A DNA stretch of 64,000 bases, from the NCBI RefSeq assembly GCF_003439125.1, contig NZ_QSUU01000001.1:1-64000 (forward strand), written 5' to 3'. Below, in pieces: positions 1 through 8,181 of the stretch (positions are counted from its first letter, which is position 1; each line of letters opens with the position of its first letter). The position numbers and the translations under genes are program-made. The stretch comes from Collinsella sp. OM04-5. GTDB lineage: Bacteria; Actinomycetota; Coriobacteriia; Coriobacteriales; Coriobacteriaceae. A model generated the notes under the pieces. That model saw only the letters and a program-made list of their open reading frames with translations. It did no database searches and was not told the DNA's origin.

Positions 1-10
1 AAGAACGTCC

Positions 11-627
11 ATTACAGTCGAAATTGTCAGCCCGGGACCGTCTCGGGCTACGATTGAGGCGCGCCCAGAACGGGCCGCCGACCGGGCGCCCGCGCACGGC
101 CGAACGTCCCTGCCCCCGAGAGGGCCCGTTGGGTGCTGCCGGCGCGGGACGCGCCGCCCCCGACGGCTGATAGGAAAGTGCCGGGCAGGCGCCGCGGCTG
201 GTAATGTGAGTGCCGAGGGGGAGGCCATCCGGTCGAACGACTACCGGAAGGATACCACCGTGAAAGCGCCATCCACCAGGCCCGCGGCCGTGCTCGGCCT
301 GGACGTCGGCAAGTCATCGCACTGGGCCCGCCTGGTCGACCGCGACGGGGAGGTGCTGGCCAGCGCCCCCGTCCGCAACAGGGAGGCCGAGCTCGACGCG
401 CTGTTCGCCTCCGCGCCCGCCGGCACGCTCGTCGTCGTCGACCAGTTCCGCAACATAGGGTCCCTCGCCGTGAGGCGGGCCCGCGCCGCGGGGCTCGGGG
501 TCGCCCACCTGCCCGGGCTCGCCGCCAGCCGCGCCGCCGGCCTGTTCGCCGGCGAGGCCAAGACCGACGAGCGCGACCGGGTGCCCTACCGGGAGTAGCC
601 CCGACGGTTGACAAAACTATAGGAACA
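11..627 (+). mobile_element. Internally deleted IS110-family element inserted in a palindromic repeat
   Basis: The segment lies between AAGAACGTCC (1-10) and CCCAATGACTAG (628-639). Joined, these two flanks rebuild one arm of the palindromic repeat found intact at 7595-7650 and 25416-25471, so the element interrupts a repeat. It carries a long GC-rich non-coding left part (11-259), the first third of an IS110-type recombinase, and a short AT-richer right end (about 605-627). A full IS110 element is roughly twice this length, so most of the gene body is missing. IS110-group elements are known to carry a bridge RNA in the non-coding end before the gene and to favour palindromic repetitive sites; whether 11-259 encodes one here is inference. 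The hairpin at 32-50 (GCCCG/CGGGC arms) fits a structured RNA. The exact outer ends are uncertain by a few bases. Confidence 0.6.
260..598 (+). pseudogene. IS110-family transposase, N-terminal fragment
   Basis: The 112-residue product matches the N-terminal RuvC-like (DEDD) half of IS110-family recombinases: an early Asp in LGLDVGK, a second acidic position in VVVDQ, and the later pair in EAKTDERD with DxxD spacing. IS110 enzymes are usually 300-450 residues and need a C-terminal domain with a catalytic serine, which is absent, so the gene is truncated and presumably dead. GTG at 260 is preferred to the in-frame GTG at 206 because GGAAGG lies about 8 nt before it and the protein then begins close to the conserved LDVGK strand. 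Codon use is extremely GC-rich (nearly all third positions G or C), more so than the neighbours, as expected for a mobile gene of different origin. Confidence 0.75.
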
Positions 628-650
628 CCCAATGACTAGATTGAAAAGCT

Positions 651-703
651 GTACGTCAGCATCCAAAGATGTCGGAAAATGTCGACTTTGGATGCTGGCG
701 TAC
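651..703. repeat. Long imperfect hairpin downstream of the glutaredoxin gene
   Basis: GTACGTCAGCATCCAAAG (651-668) pairs with CTTTGGATGCTGGCGTAC (686-703) with a single T/G wobble. Inside, GTCG and CGAC can extend the stem. It lies between the IS110 remnant and the 3' end of the minus-strand glutaredoxin gene. There is no T-run on the minus-strand side, so it is not a textbook terminator; it resembles the other palindromic repeats of this window. Confidence 0.7.
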
Positions 704-759
704 ATGTTTGGTTCGTATGGGTTCGGCTCGGTTGGCGCGAACTGGCCGCAGTGCGCGTG

Positions 760-1005
760 CTAGAGCAGGTTCTTCTGCACCCACGCGATGATGTCGCTCG
801 ACTCGTAGAGCGGTTTACCGTCGATGAACAGGCAAGGAACCTGGCGTTTTCCGCCGACGGCGATGAGCGTCTGCTCGGCATCGGAATCGGTCGAGATATT
901 GCGCTCGGGAATGGTCACGTCGTTATCGGCCAAAAAGCGCTTGACCTTTATGCAATACGGGCAGCCAGTCATAACGTAGAGCGCGAGTTCATGATCAGTA
1001 GCCAT
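760..1005 (-). CDS. Glutaredoxin-like protein
   Basis: This 81-residue thioredoxin-fold protein carries the dithiol active site CPYC at residues 15-18, a cis-proline region (VPCLF, about 57-60) and a C-terminal helix, the normal size of a bacterial glutaredoxin. Glutaredoxins reduce disulfides or glutathione mixed disulfides in the cytosol; in a Gram-positive anaerobe the physiological reductant may be another thiol or thioredoxin reductase (inference). I start it at ATG 1005 (MATDHELAL), since longer in-frame starts run into the gene behind. Its start lies 52 nt after the end of the TipAS-domain regulator on the same strand, so the two may be co-transcribed. A hairpin at 651-703 follows it. 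Confidence 0.85.
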   Translation of the reverse strand: MATDHELALYVMTGCPYCIKVKRFLADNDVTIPERNISTDSDAEQTLIAVGGKRQVPCLFIDGKPLYESSDIIAWVQKNLL

Positions 1006-1057
1006 GGTGTCTCCAATCGGTTGAGGTTTCGATTGAAATACCCAAAGCCGCTGCGGT

Positions 1058-1885
1058 CTATGCGTGAGCCGACGGCGACTCGATCGCCTGAACCAGAAAC
1101 GCCGTGGCACCGGCGCCGCAGGGCTTGTCGTAGTAGTCGATAAAGCGCTGATCGGCAAGATAGCCGCGGGCGAGGCCCAGGTATGCTTCGTCTTGGGGTT
1201 CGTGTCCCCAGTTAAGGCCAATCCATCGACGGTGCATTGCGACAAGCTTGCGCGCCTCGCTTCCATCCGGTTCGCCGTCGCCCATGGCGATCGAGAGCTG
1301 GCCCAGAATAGCGCGTTCAAGTTCCTTCATGTCGTTCCATGTCTTGGGGTCCATGTCCAGCAGTGCCTCGTTTGCTGCATCGACGGCCTCGTCGCCATAG
1401 CGCGCTCGCGCCTCGGCACCGTAGCGCTCCTCGTTTTCCTGCACGGTACGCCAGCGCTCCAGTTGCGGCAGCACGGCGCCCATGAGCGAGACGGCTTCGT
1501 CGAGCGACATACCGGTGTTTTGTGCCAGGCGCGGGGCGCAATCCTCAATCATGGCCTCCATCGTGGTCTCGTAGGTGTACTTGCCGCGGTCGTAGCACCA
1601 CTTGCAGTAATGGTCGGTCGTGGCGCCCGCGGCATCGGTGCCGCAGTCGTCGGGCGTGAGCACCATGCCGCAGCTCTGACAATAGTGCTCGGGCATTTCG
1701 AGCAGGTGCGACAGTGGCTCTCCGGTAACGGCGGCAATGAGCTTCATCATGTCGATGCCCGGGGTGACTTCGCCGCGCTCCCAACGGCTCACGGCTTGGC
1801 GCGTGACGTAGAGCTTGGCGGCGAGCTGCTCTTGGGTAAGGTTGTTGGCGCGGCGGACGGCGATGAGTTTTTCTGCAAAGGCCAT
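1058..1885 (-). CDS. Transcriptional regulator: XRE HTH + zinc ribbon + TipAS-like domain
   Basis: The 275-residue protein has three parts. Residues 7-60 form a Cro/CI-type helix-turn-helix (NLTQEQLAAKLYVTRQAVSRWERG). Residues 67-105 form a putative zinc ribbon with CQSC (69-72) and CKWC (94-97). From about 155 the sequence resembles TipAS, the ligand-binding domain of MerR-type TipA that traps thiopeptide antibiotics. The usual partner of TipAS is a MerR domain, so the XRE and zinc-ribbon combination is less common. The role is probably to sense a small molecule, perhaps an antimicrobial or a metal, and control nearby genes; this is inference. It lies upstream of glutaredoxin on the same strand and divergent from trmO. 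AAGGAG precedes ATG 1885. Confidence 0.8.
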   Translation of the reverse strand: MAFAEKLIAVRRANNLTQEQLAAKLYVTRQAVSRWERGEVTPGIDMMKLIAAVTGEPLSHLLEMPEHYCQSCGMVLTPDDCGTDAAGATTDHYCKWCYDRGKYTYETTMEAMIEDCAPRLAQNTGMSLDEAVSLMGAVLPQLERWRTVQENEERYGAEARARYGDEAVDAANEALLDMDPKTWNDMKELERAILGQLSIAMGDGEPDGSEARKLVAMHRRWIGLNWGHEPQDEAYLGLARGYLADQRFIDYYDKPCGAGATAFLVQAIESPSAHA

Positions 1886-2025
1886 GACGGCTCCTTTCTG
1901 GTGCTTGTTGGCTTAAGCATACGCGGCAGCCGATGTCCTTCCAAGCAACCGTTGGTTGCACGACGGGGACCGCGGCGAAGAATTGCGCGCAACGCCCCAC
2001 ACCTCCATGCCGTACAATGACCGGC

Positions 2026-2763
2026 ATGGAACCTATCGCACACATATATACCGACCTGCCGCAGAAGTTCGGCATTCCGCGCAACAGCTTTTTGGCGCCT
2101 CATCTGCAGGGACGCATCGTCTTTGAGCCGGAATTTGCCTCCAATGCAGCGGTTGAAGGCTTGGACTCCTTCTCTCACCTATGGCTGCTGTGGCGCTTCG
2201 AAAACGGAACGCCCGGCGGCACGGCTAAGGACATAGCCGCCGATGCCAAAACGCAGGACAGGTCCGGCACCAACGCAAAATGGTCGAAAACCGTGCGCCC
2301 GCCGCGTCTGGGTGGAGCCGAGCGTGTGGGCGTGTTTGCCACACGCAGTCCGTTTCGCCCTAATCCCATCGGGCTCACCTGCGTCAAGCTCAGCCGTGTC
2401 GAGCTCACCGACGATGGCCCCATCATTCATGTGCTGGGGGCCGATCTGCGCGACGGCACGCCCATCTACGACATTAAGCCCTACATTCCATTTGCCGACT
2501 GTCACCCGGATGCGACGGGCGGCTGGATTGAGGACGCGCCGTGGCAAGAGCTCGACATCGAGTTCCCGCAGACGCTGCAGGATATGGTCCCGCCCACAAA
2601 GCTCCCCGGCCTGGTCGAGGTCCTGCGCCAAGACCCACGCCGCGCAGGCAGCAAGCACGAGCCGAACCGCGTCTATCATCTGGCCTTCGCCGGGCTCGAC
2701 ATATCTTTTACGGTTGATGAAACCCAGCTAACCGTAGCCGCCGTCAACGACGCGCGGGGCTAA
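2026..2763 (+). CDS. trmO: tRNA (N6-threonylcarbamoyladenosine-37) N6-methyltransferase, TrmO/TsaA family
   Basis: The roughly 245-residue protein has the TsaA/TrmO beta-barrel signature: an N-terminal PIAHIYTDLPQKFGIPRN, then SHLWLLWRF, RPPRLGG, FATRSPFRPNPIGLT and the later DLRDGTPIYDIKPYIP. TrmO uses S-adenosylmethionine to methylate t6A37 of certain tRNAs that read ACY codons. Length matches the family. The start is chosen at ATG 2026, with ATG 2017 as an in-frame alternative. No Shine-Dalgarno precedes either, but TACAAT at 2013-2018 looks like a -10 box about 8 nt before ATG 2026, so the mRNA could be leaderless (inference). It is divergent from the TipAS-type regulator. Confidence 0.88.
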   Translation: MEPIAHIYTDLPQKFGIPRNSFLAPHLQGRIVFEPEFASNAAVEGLDSFSHLWLLWRFENGTPGGTAKDIAADAKTQDRSGTNAKWSKTVRPPRLGGAERVGVFATRSPFRPNPIGLTCVKLSRVELTDDGPIIHVLGADLRDGTPIYDIKPYIPFADCHPDATGGWIEDAPWQELDIEFPQTLQDMVPPTKLPGLVEVLRQDPRRAGSKHEPNRVYHLAFAGLDISFTVDETQLTVAAVNDARG

Positions 2764-2874
2764 CCTGCCATTCGTCTGCACCCGTCAAATTAAGCGCCAA
2801 ACCCCGCGCCAAAACCGCTCACGCTGTTGGACAATAACGCCTACCAAAACAATCACTTTGCATGGGAGCTCAGC

Positions 2875-4086
2875 ATGAAATACGACTTTAGCTCGCTAAT
2901 CGACCGCCATGGCATGGACTCCATCGCCGTTGACTCCTGGGGTGAGATTCCCGGTATGGCTCCGAGCGCACCCGACGAGGGCTTCGACCGCATCCCCATG
3001 TGGGTAGCGGACATGAATTTTGCCACGGTGCCCACGGTCCAGGAGTACATCATTCAGCGCGCCCAGCACCCCATGTTTGGCTATTTCGATCCGCGCCCCG
3101 AGTACTTCGACCGCATCATCGAATGGCAGAGTCGCCGTAATGGCGTCGAGGGCCTGGCACCTGAGCACATCGGCTACGAAAACGGTGTGCTGGGCGGTGT
3201 CGTGTCGACGCTGCGCGCATATGTCCAGCCGGGCGATGCGGTGCTGGTCCACAGTCCCACCTACATCGGCTTTACCAAGTCCATCGAGGCCGCGGGCTAT
3301 CGCATTGTCCACAGCCCGCTTAAACTCGACGACCAGGGCGTGTGGCGCATGGACTTTGAGGACATGGAGCGCAAGCTCGCCCAAAACCATATCCATGCCG
3401 CGGTGTTCTGCTCGCCGCACAATCCCTGCGGCCGCGTATGGGAGCGCGACGAGATCGAGCGCGCCATGGACATCTATCGCCAGCATGATTGCGTGGTGGT
3501 CTCGGACGAGATTTGGTCCGATATCATCCTGCCGGGTCACAAGCATATCCCGACGCAGTCGGTGAGCGAGGATGCCCGCATGCGCACGGTTGCCCTCTAC
3601 GCGCCCAGCAAGACGTTCAACCTGGCGGGCCTGGTCGGCAGCTACCACATCATCTATAACGAGACGCTGCGCGACCGCGTGTGCGCCGTGTCCAACAAGA
3701 CTCACTACAACGAGATGAACGTCCTTTCGATGCACGCGCTTATCGGCGCCTACCAGCCGCAGGGCTACGAGTGGGTCGATGAGCTCAATCAGGTCATCCA
3801 GGGCAACATTGACTACTTCTGCGATTACGTGGACGAGCATTTTGAGGGCGTGGGCTATTCGCGTCCGCAGGGCACGTACATGGTGTTTCTGGACTGCACC
3901 GAGTGGTGCCTCGAGCATGGCCGCGATATTCAGTGGCTGCTCGACGAGGGGGCGCGCGTGGGCGTGGGGTATCAGGACGGCCGCCCGTTCCACGGGCCCT
4001 GTCACATCCGCGTGAATCTGGCACTGCCGCTTTCGCGGGTAAGGGAGGCGTGTGAGCGCCTGGACCGCTACGTTTTTGGGGTATAG
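2875..4086 (+). CDS. MalY/PatB-family PLP-dependent C-S beta-lyase (aminotransferase class I/II fold)
   Basis: The product of about 403 residues has the fold-type I PLP pattern: FCSPHNPCGRVW, SDEIWSDI, and the PLP lysine in APSKTFNLAGL (Lys about 246). The MalY/PatB branch opens with a short segment ending in IPMWVADMNF, which is present here. Members cleave cystathionine or cysteine to pyruvate, ammonia and a thiol; some double as regulators. The exact substrate is not visible from sequence. ATG 2875 follows GGGAG by 6 nt, and a -10-like ACAAT at 2830-2834 precedes it. It is followed by a very stable hairpin (4109-4149) that separates it from the convergent gene. Confidence 0.88.
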   Translation: MKYDFSSLIDRHGMDSIAVDSWGEIPGMAPSAPDEGFDRIPMWVADMNFATVPTVQEYIIQRAQHPMFGYFDPRPEYFDRIIEWQSRRNGVEGLAPEHIGYENGVLGGVVSTLRAYVQPGDAVLVHSPTYIGFTKSIEAAGYRIVHSPLKLDDQGVWRMDFEDMERKLAQNHIHAAVFCSPHNPCGRVWERDEIERAMDIYRQHDCVVVSDEIWSDIILPGHKHIPTQSVSEDARMRTVALYAPSKTFNLAGLVGSYHIIYNETLRDRVCAVSNKTHYNEMNVLSMHALIGAYQPQGYEWVDELNQVIQGNIDYFCDYVDEHFEGVGYSRPQGTYMVFLDCTEWCLEHGRDIQWLLDEGARVGVGYQDGRPFHGPCHIRVNLALPLSRVREACERLDRYVFGV

Positions 4087-4108
4087 GGGGCGCTCGATTC
4101 GAGTGCTG

Positions 4109-4149
4109 CCCCATGTGCCCACGCCGTCAAAATGCGTGGGCACATGGGG
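4109..4149. repeat. 16-bp perfect hairpin between convergent genes
   Basis: CCCCATGTGCCCACGC (4109-4124) is an exact inverted copy of GCGTGGGCACATGGGG (4134-4149), with a 9-nt loop. It lies between the stop of the PatB-like gene and the end of the convergent flavin-type gene. A second, shorter hairpin (GTAGCGA 4158-4164 with TCGCTAC 4180-4186, then TTTT) follows and can terminate the plus-strand transcript. Confidence 0.85.
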
Positions 4150-4182
4150 TGCAGAGGGTAGCGAGCGCGTTTTCCGCATTCG

Positions 4183-4662
4183 CTACTTTTCATGAATCTG
4201 CTTTCCGCAAAGATGTTCAATCGAAATCTCGTAGAGTTGGACGCCCTTTATGTCTTTGGCGATCTCCTCCTCGACTTCTTCGGCAGAAGGGTAGTACTTA
4301 AGCGCGAGCTGACGGACTTTGTCCTCGATAAACGCGGGCGCTTCATCTACCAGGCGACAACGACCAAAGACAACGGTACTCATAACGTAGGGAGCCCAGT
4401 CGCCGTCCTTGTACCACTCGTTGCCGTAAACGGTAAAGCAGACTTTATCATCATGCTTGAGTGAATCGACCTTGTGGCCAGCCTTGGCGCCATGGAAATA
4501 AATCTTGTCGTGCTCGGCGTCAAAGAAGTAGTTGACGGGAATGGCATAGGGGTAGCCATCATCGCCGTTGACGGCAAAGACGCCGCGCTTGCAGGTAGCG
4601 AGCAGTTCGCGCGCTTTCTCGTCGGTGATGGCGCGTTTCTTTCGACGTAAGGGCCTAAACAT
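4183..4662 (-). CDS. Pyridoxamine 5'-phosphate oxidase-family flavin-binding protein (NimA-like)
   Basis: This 159-residue protein has the split-barrel fold of the PNPOx/FMN-binding family: GVFAVNGDDGYPYAIPVNYFFD, then KIYFHGAKAGHKVDSLK, then a conserved CFTVYG strand. The family includes nitroimidazole-resistance NimA proteins and general flavin or heme binding proteins; its members in anaerobes are often annotated only to family level. Size and motifs fit well, but the substrate is unknown. It is a single gene, convergent with the PatB-like gene, and its last codons overlap the downstream hairpin at 4158-4186. A good AAGGAAG lies before ATG 4662. Confidence 0.82.
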   Translation of the reverse strand: MFRPLRRKKRAITDEKARELLATCKRGVFAVNGDDGYPYAIPVNYFFDAEHDKIYFHGAKAGHKVDSLKHDDKVCFTVYGNEWYKDGDWAPYVMSTVVFGRCRLVDEAPAFIEDKVRQLALKYYPSAEEVEEEIAKDIKGVQLYEISIEHLCGKQIHEK

Positions 4663-4703
4663 CGTTGGCTTCCTTTCTACTGCGCATGGTGGTTGAGCAC
4701 AAA

Positions 4704-7508
4704 CTATAGCGAAACAGCCCCGTTTTTCTTGATACAGGCGAGTATGTTTTTGAGCTTGCTAAAGTCGAGCGGTTTGGGCAGATGGGCGTTCATGCCGGCG
4801 TCGTGTGCCGCCTTGGCGTCTTCGGCAAAGGCGTTGGCGGTGAGCGCGATGATGGGGATGTCGGCCGCATCGGCCTTTTCGCTCAGGCGGATCGCCCGGG
4901 TTGCCTCGTAGCCGTCCATGCCCGGCATCATGATGTCCATCAGGATTGCATCGAAGCTGCCGGCGGGACGGCTAACGTATAGGTCGACTGTCTCGTTGCC
5001 GTCGGCGGCGCGAGTCACGACGATGCCTTCGCTTTCGAGCAGAGCTTGGGCAATCTCGGCATTGAGTTCGTTATCTTCTGCCAAAAGGACGTTCATGCCG
5101 GCGAGCGAGCAGCTGCTTACCTGCGTGTCTGCACATTCTTTTATCTGAGGGTTCTTGTCGATATCGAGCGGAATCCGGACGTCAAACGTACTCCCCACGC
5201 CAACCTCACTCGAAATCTCAATCGTGCCGCCCATCATATCGATGAGCGATTTGACGATAGACATGCCAATGCCGGTTCCTTGGAACTTGCTGCGCGCATC
5301 GGCGCCTTCCTGGGCAAACGGCTCGTAAATGTGCGTCAAAAACTCGGGCGTCATACCAATGCCGGTATCCGAGACGCTAAAGCAAAACACGGCGTGCTCG
5401 TCGTCGACCGGTTTGATGGTCGATGAGAACGTGACGGTGCCTCCGTGCTTGTTGTACTTGATGCTGTTGTCGAGCAGGTTGACAAGGATCTGCCGAATAT
5501 GGGTGGGGCTGCCGATCATATATTGGTCGACAGCGTAGGGCTCGCTGGTGTCGAGCATGGTTATGCCGCGGTCCGATGCGCGGAGCTTGCACAGTACGAG
5601 CGCATTGTCGCACAGCTCTTTAAGGTTGAATGATTCGTGCTCGAGCGTCACTTTGCACTCCTCGATCCTGCCCATCTCGAGGATGTCGTTAATCAGTGAC
5701 AGCAGGTGATTGGCGGCAACGCGCGCCTTGGCGCGGCTTTCGCGGGCGACCTGCATGTCGCCTTCTCTCAATTCCTCAATTTCGATAAGGCCTAGGATGC
5801 CGTTGAGCGGCGTGCGGATGTCGTGGCTCATGCGCGTGAGGAAAGCGGTTTTGGCGGCGTTGGCGGCATCGGCTTTCTGCCGTTCCTCCTGTGCGCGGTA
5901 AAGCGACCAGACAAGGATGACGATGCCGGTGAGCAAAATGCAAATGACGACTGCCGCAATGACGATGCGGTTGCGGTAGAGAAGTCGGAACGCATCCGAT
6001 TCTTGCGCCGAGTACGATGTGGGGAAATAGCTGTTTGCAGAGAGCGATTCACCTGCATTGACGATGCCCTTATTGATGATTCCCAGCAGCTCGGGCTTGC
6101 CGCGCGAAATTAAACACGATAGTTGTGCCGTGTTGGTGAGTTCCTGTGTTTCGAAATCCTCGATGTCGTAGATGTCGCGGAGAGTTTCCAGGCGCGTGCT
6201 GGGGACAATGATGCAACGTGCCTTCCCCTCATCGAGGGCTTTGAGCACCTCGCCGTCATTCGAATACTCGGTTACCGTTGCGTTCGGAAAGAGACTTTCG
6301 AGCTCAAAACGGTTAACGATTGTGCTCTTTGTACAAGCGATGTTCTTAAGGTCGCTGTTCAGGTTTTTGCCACTGTGAATGGCGGTCAGCGAAACCGTTC
6401 CCATCGAGTTTGACTGGATGACCCCTGTCTGCTCGGCGAGCCAGTAGTCGCGAAACAACGGCAGGGCGACATCGATGGTTCCGTTGGAAAGGGCTTTGAT
6501 CATTTGCTTGTTGTTCGAGAGTGCGATTGTTTTGACCGTAATGTCAAACTTGTCGTGCAACGTCGTTGCAAGCGAGGCGAGCGACCCTTCCATCTCGCCG
6601 TCGTCATTTTGCGTACAGTAGGGAAGTTGGTTTTTAAGATAGCCGAGCGTGATGGTATTGCCGTTTTCTTTGAGCCAGGTGGTCTCGGTGCCGGTGAGCG
6701 ATGACGAGCCACTGTTTTGGGTCGAGTAACTCGTTTTGACTTCCTCGTTATAGCGCGGGTTATCGCGGGCGATGGTCGTCATGGCGGCGTTGATGTCGTT
6801 CATCAGGTCAGGGCGGCTTTTGGGAACGGCAAAATAGTAGTCGCTCGAGCCTACGTAGAACATGGGTGACGCATCGGGCGACGAAATGGTGTCGTTCATG
6901 ATGACGGCGTCGACCTCGCCGTCTGCAAGCGCCTCAAAGAGGGCGCTGCCGGTGTCGATTTCTTTATAGGTGCAGGTAACGTCTTCGTTGGCGAGCCACT
7001 GCTGGCCGACGATAGTTTGCATAACGCCAGAGTTGCAGCCGATGGTGAGGCCTTGGAGCGCCTGAGGGTCACCCTTGGCCAGATCGTCGCGGTCGGGCCT
7101 GGCGTAGATATAGTAGCGCTCGGTGCCCTCGGGATTTGAGGAAAAGAGCAGCTTCTGCTCGCGTTCTGCCGAATACGAGATGTTGGGCATGAGGTCGATT
7201 TCGCCCGCCTCGAGCATGTCCATAAGCTCGGAGAAGGTGCCGCTAACGTATTCGTATTGCCAGCCCTTTGTGTAATACGAGAGGGTCTGGAGGTACTCGT
7301 AGCCCCATCCCGAGAGGCGCTCGCCCGGCGTGCCTTCCTGGAAGCCTTTGTTGTTGACGAGCCAGCCAACGCGGACCGTCTTGACCTGGTGGTCGGAGTC
7401 GGCGGCAAAGGCGGGGGCAGGCATGACGGCGCTCAGTACGGTGAGTACGGCAACCGCAACGGCTAGGGTGCGATATAGAGCCAAACGAAGGATGGCGGAA
7501 GGTTTCAC
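4704..7508 (-). CDS. BvgS-like hybrid sensor histidine kinase with two periplasmic-binding-type sensor domains
   Basis: The 934-residue protein begins with a signal sequence ending near AFAAD (about residue 35). Two type-3 solute-binding (venus flytrap) domains follow, at about 42-275 and 285-505; then a transmembrane helix at about 515-540, a HisKA domain with phospho-acceptor motif SHDIRTPLNG, a HATPase domain (NLLDNSIKYNKHGG, DTGIGM, GTGIGMSI) and a C-terminal receiver with DAILMDIMMPGMDG. This is the layout of BvgS/EvgS kinases, which read a small ligand outside the cell and pass phosphate along internally. No separate response regulator or DNA-binding output is adjacent, so the output partner is unknown. 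It lies alone between the flavin gene and the divergent K+ channel gene. Confidence 0.88.
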   Translation of the reverse strand: MKPSAILRLALYRTLAVAVAVLTVLSAVMPAPAFAADSDHQVKTVRVGWLVNNKGFQEGTPGERLSGWGYEYLQTLSYYTKGWQYEYVSGTFSELMDMLEAGEIDLMPNISYSAEREQKLLFSSNPEGTERYYIYARPDRDDLAKGDPQALQGLTIGCNSGVMQTIVGQQWLANEDVTCTYKEIDTGSALFEALADGEVDAVIMNDTISSPDASPMFYVGSSDYYFAVPKSRPDLMNDINAAMTTIARDNPRYNEEVKTSYSTQNSGSSSLTGTETTWLKENGNTITLGYLKNQLPYCTQNDDGEMEGSLASLATTLHDKFDITVKTIALSNNKQMIKALSNGTIDVALPLFRDYWLAEQTGVIQSNSMGTVSLTAIHSGKNLNSDLKNIACTKSTIVNRFELESLFPNATVTEYSNDGEVLKALDEGKARCIIVPSTRLETLRDIYDIEDFETQELTNTAQLSCLISRGKPELLGIINKGIVNAGESLSANSYFPTSYSAQESDAFRLLYRNRIVIAAVVICILLTGIVILVWSLYRAQEERQKADAANAAKTAFLTRMSHDIRTPLNGILGLIEIEELREGDMQVARESRAKARVAANHLLSLINDILEMGRIEECKVTLEHESFNLKELCDNALVLCKLRASDRGITMLDTSEPYAVDQYMIGSPTHIRQILVNLLDNSIKYNKHGGTVTFSSTIKPVDDEHAVFCFSVSDTGIGMTPEFLTHIYEPFAQEGADARSKFQGTGIGMSIVKSLIDMMGGTIEISSEVGVGSTFDVRIPLDIDKNPQIKECADTQVSSCSLAGMNVLLAEDNELNAEIAQALLESEGIVVTRAADGNETVDLYVSRPAGSFDAILMDIMMPGMDGYEATRAIRLSEKADAADIPIIALTANAFAEDAKAAHDAGMNAHLPKPLDFSKLKNILACIKKNGAVSL

Positions 7509-7594
7509 ATGAAATCCTATCGAGTCGAGACAGTATCACATAAGGATACCAGCTCAACCTGCCCACTCAGCCACCGCACCGCTAAACGGTCAGG

Positions 7595-7650
7595 TAGTCA
7601 TTGGGGACGTTCTTGTTTGACTAGTCATTTAAGAACGTCCAATGACTAGT
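7595..7650. repeat. Palindromic repeat R1, copy 1
   Basis: Left arm TAGTCATTGGGGACGTTCTT (7595-7614), a 16-nt centre, then AAGAACGTCCAATGACTAGT (7631-7650). The right arm lacks two of the four central C/G bases of the left. The other intact copy, at 25416-25471, has a centre that is nearly the reverse complement of this one, so the copies lie in opposite orientation. A third, interrupted copy surrounds the IS110 remnant at 1-639. The repeat sits between two divergent genes. Confidence 0.9.
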
Positions 7651-7719
7651 TCCGTTTGCGGGGGAGGCGTGGGACAATACCGAGCGAATGTGATTGGGCG
7701 TCTGGGAAAAGGGGTCGCG

Positions 7720-8145
7720 ATGAACAAGTTGAGGACGCTTGCCGACGTGTTGCGCCAGGCTGGCTTTGCGCGCATCACGGGCCTGTTTCTTGTGTTCTAT
7801 CTGCTGTGCTCGACGGCCGTCTGGCTGTCCGAGCCCACGACCCTCACCTTTGGCGATGGACTTTGGTTTAGCTTTGAGACGGTCTCGACCATCGGCTTTG
7901 GTGACATTCCGGCCGAGACACCGGTTGCCCGCGCGATTACCGTCGTCTTGAGCGTCATCAGCATCTTCTACATCGCCATGCTTACGGGCGTGGCGGTGAA
8001 CTACTGCAATACGCTCATCAAGATGCGCCAAAAGGACACCATGGCGCGCTTTATGGACGATCTTGAGCATTTGGAAGAGCTCGATCGTGACGAGCTCGCC
8101 GATCTTTCGCGTCGCGTGCGCGAGTATCGTCGACGCCAGCGCTAG
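7720..8145 (+). CDS. Two-TM potassium channel family protein
   Basis: The 141-residue protein has a hydrophobic helix at about 20-36, a pore loop with selectivity filter TIGFGD at 57-62, a second helix at about 71-92 and a charged, helical tail of about 45 residues. This is the minimal KcsA-like Ion_trans_2 architecture, which forms tetrameric K+ channels in the membrane. No RCK/TrkA_N domain is attached; the tail is acidic and basic in alternation and may form a coiled coil (inference). ATG 7720 follows AAAAGGGG. It is 36 nt upstream of the LOG-family gene on the same strand, so the pair may be one operon. Confidence 0.82.
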   Translation: MNKLRTLADVLRQAGFARITGLFLVFYLLCSTAVWLSEPTTLTFGDGLWFSFETVSTIGFGDIPAETPVARAITVVLSVISIFYIAMLTGVAVNYCNTLIKMRQKDTMARFMDDLEHLEELDRDELADLSRRVREYRRRQR

Positions 8146-8181
8146 AACGGGCGCCGTGCGTCACGATGAGGGGGACTGAAT

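Noticed and set aside
60..632. Long reading frames antisense to the IS110 remnant (Arg/Pro/Gly-rich)
   Set aside because: They are products of very high GC content, have no domain, and overlap the recombinase fragment on the other strand.
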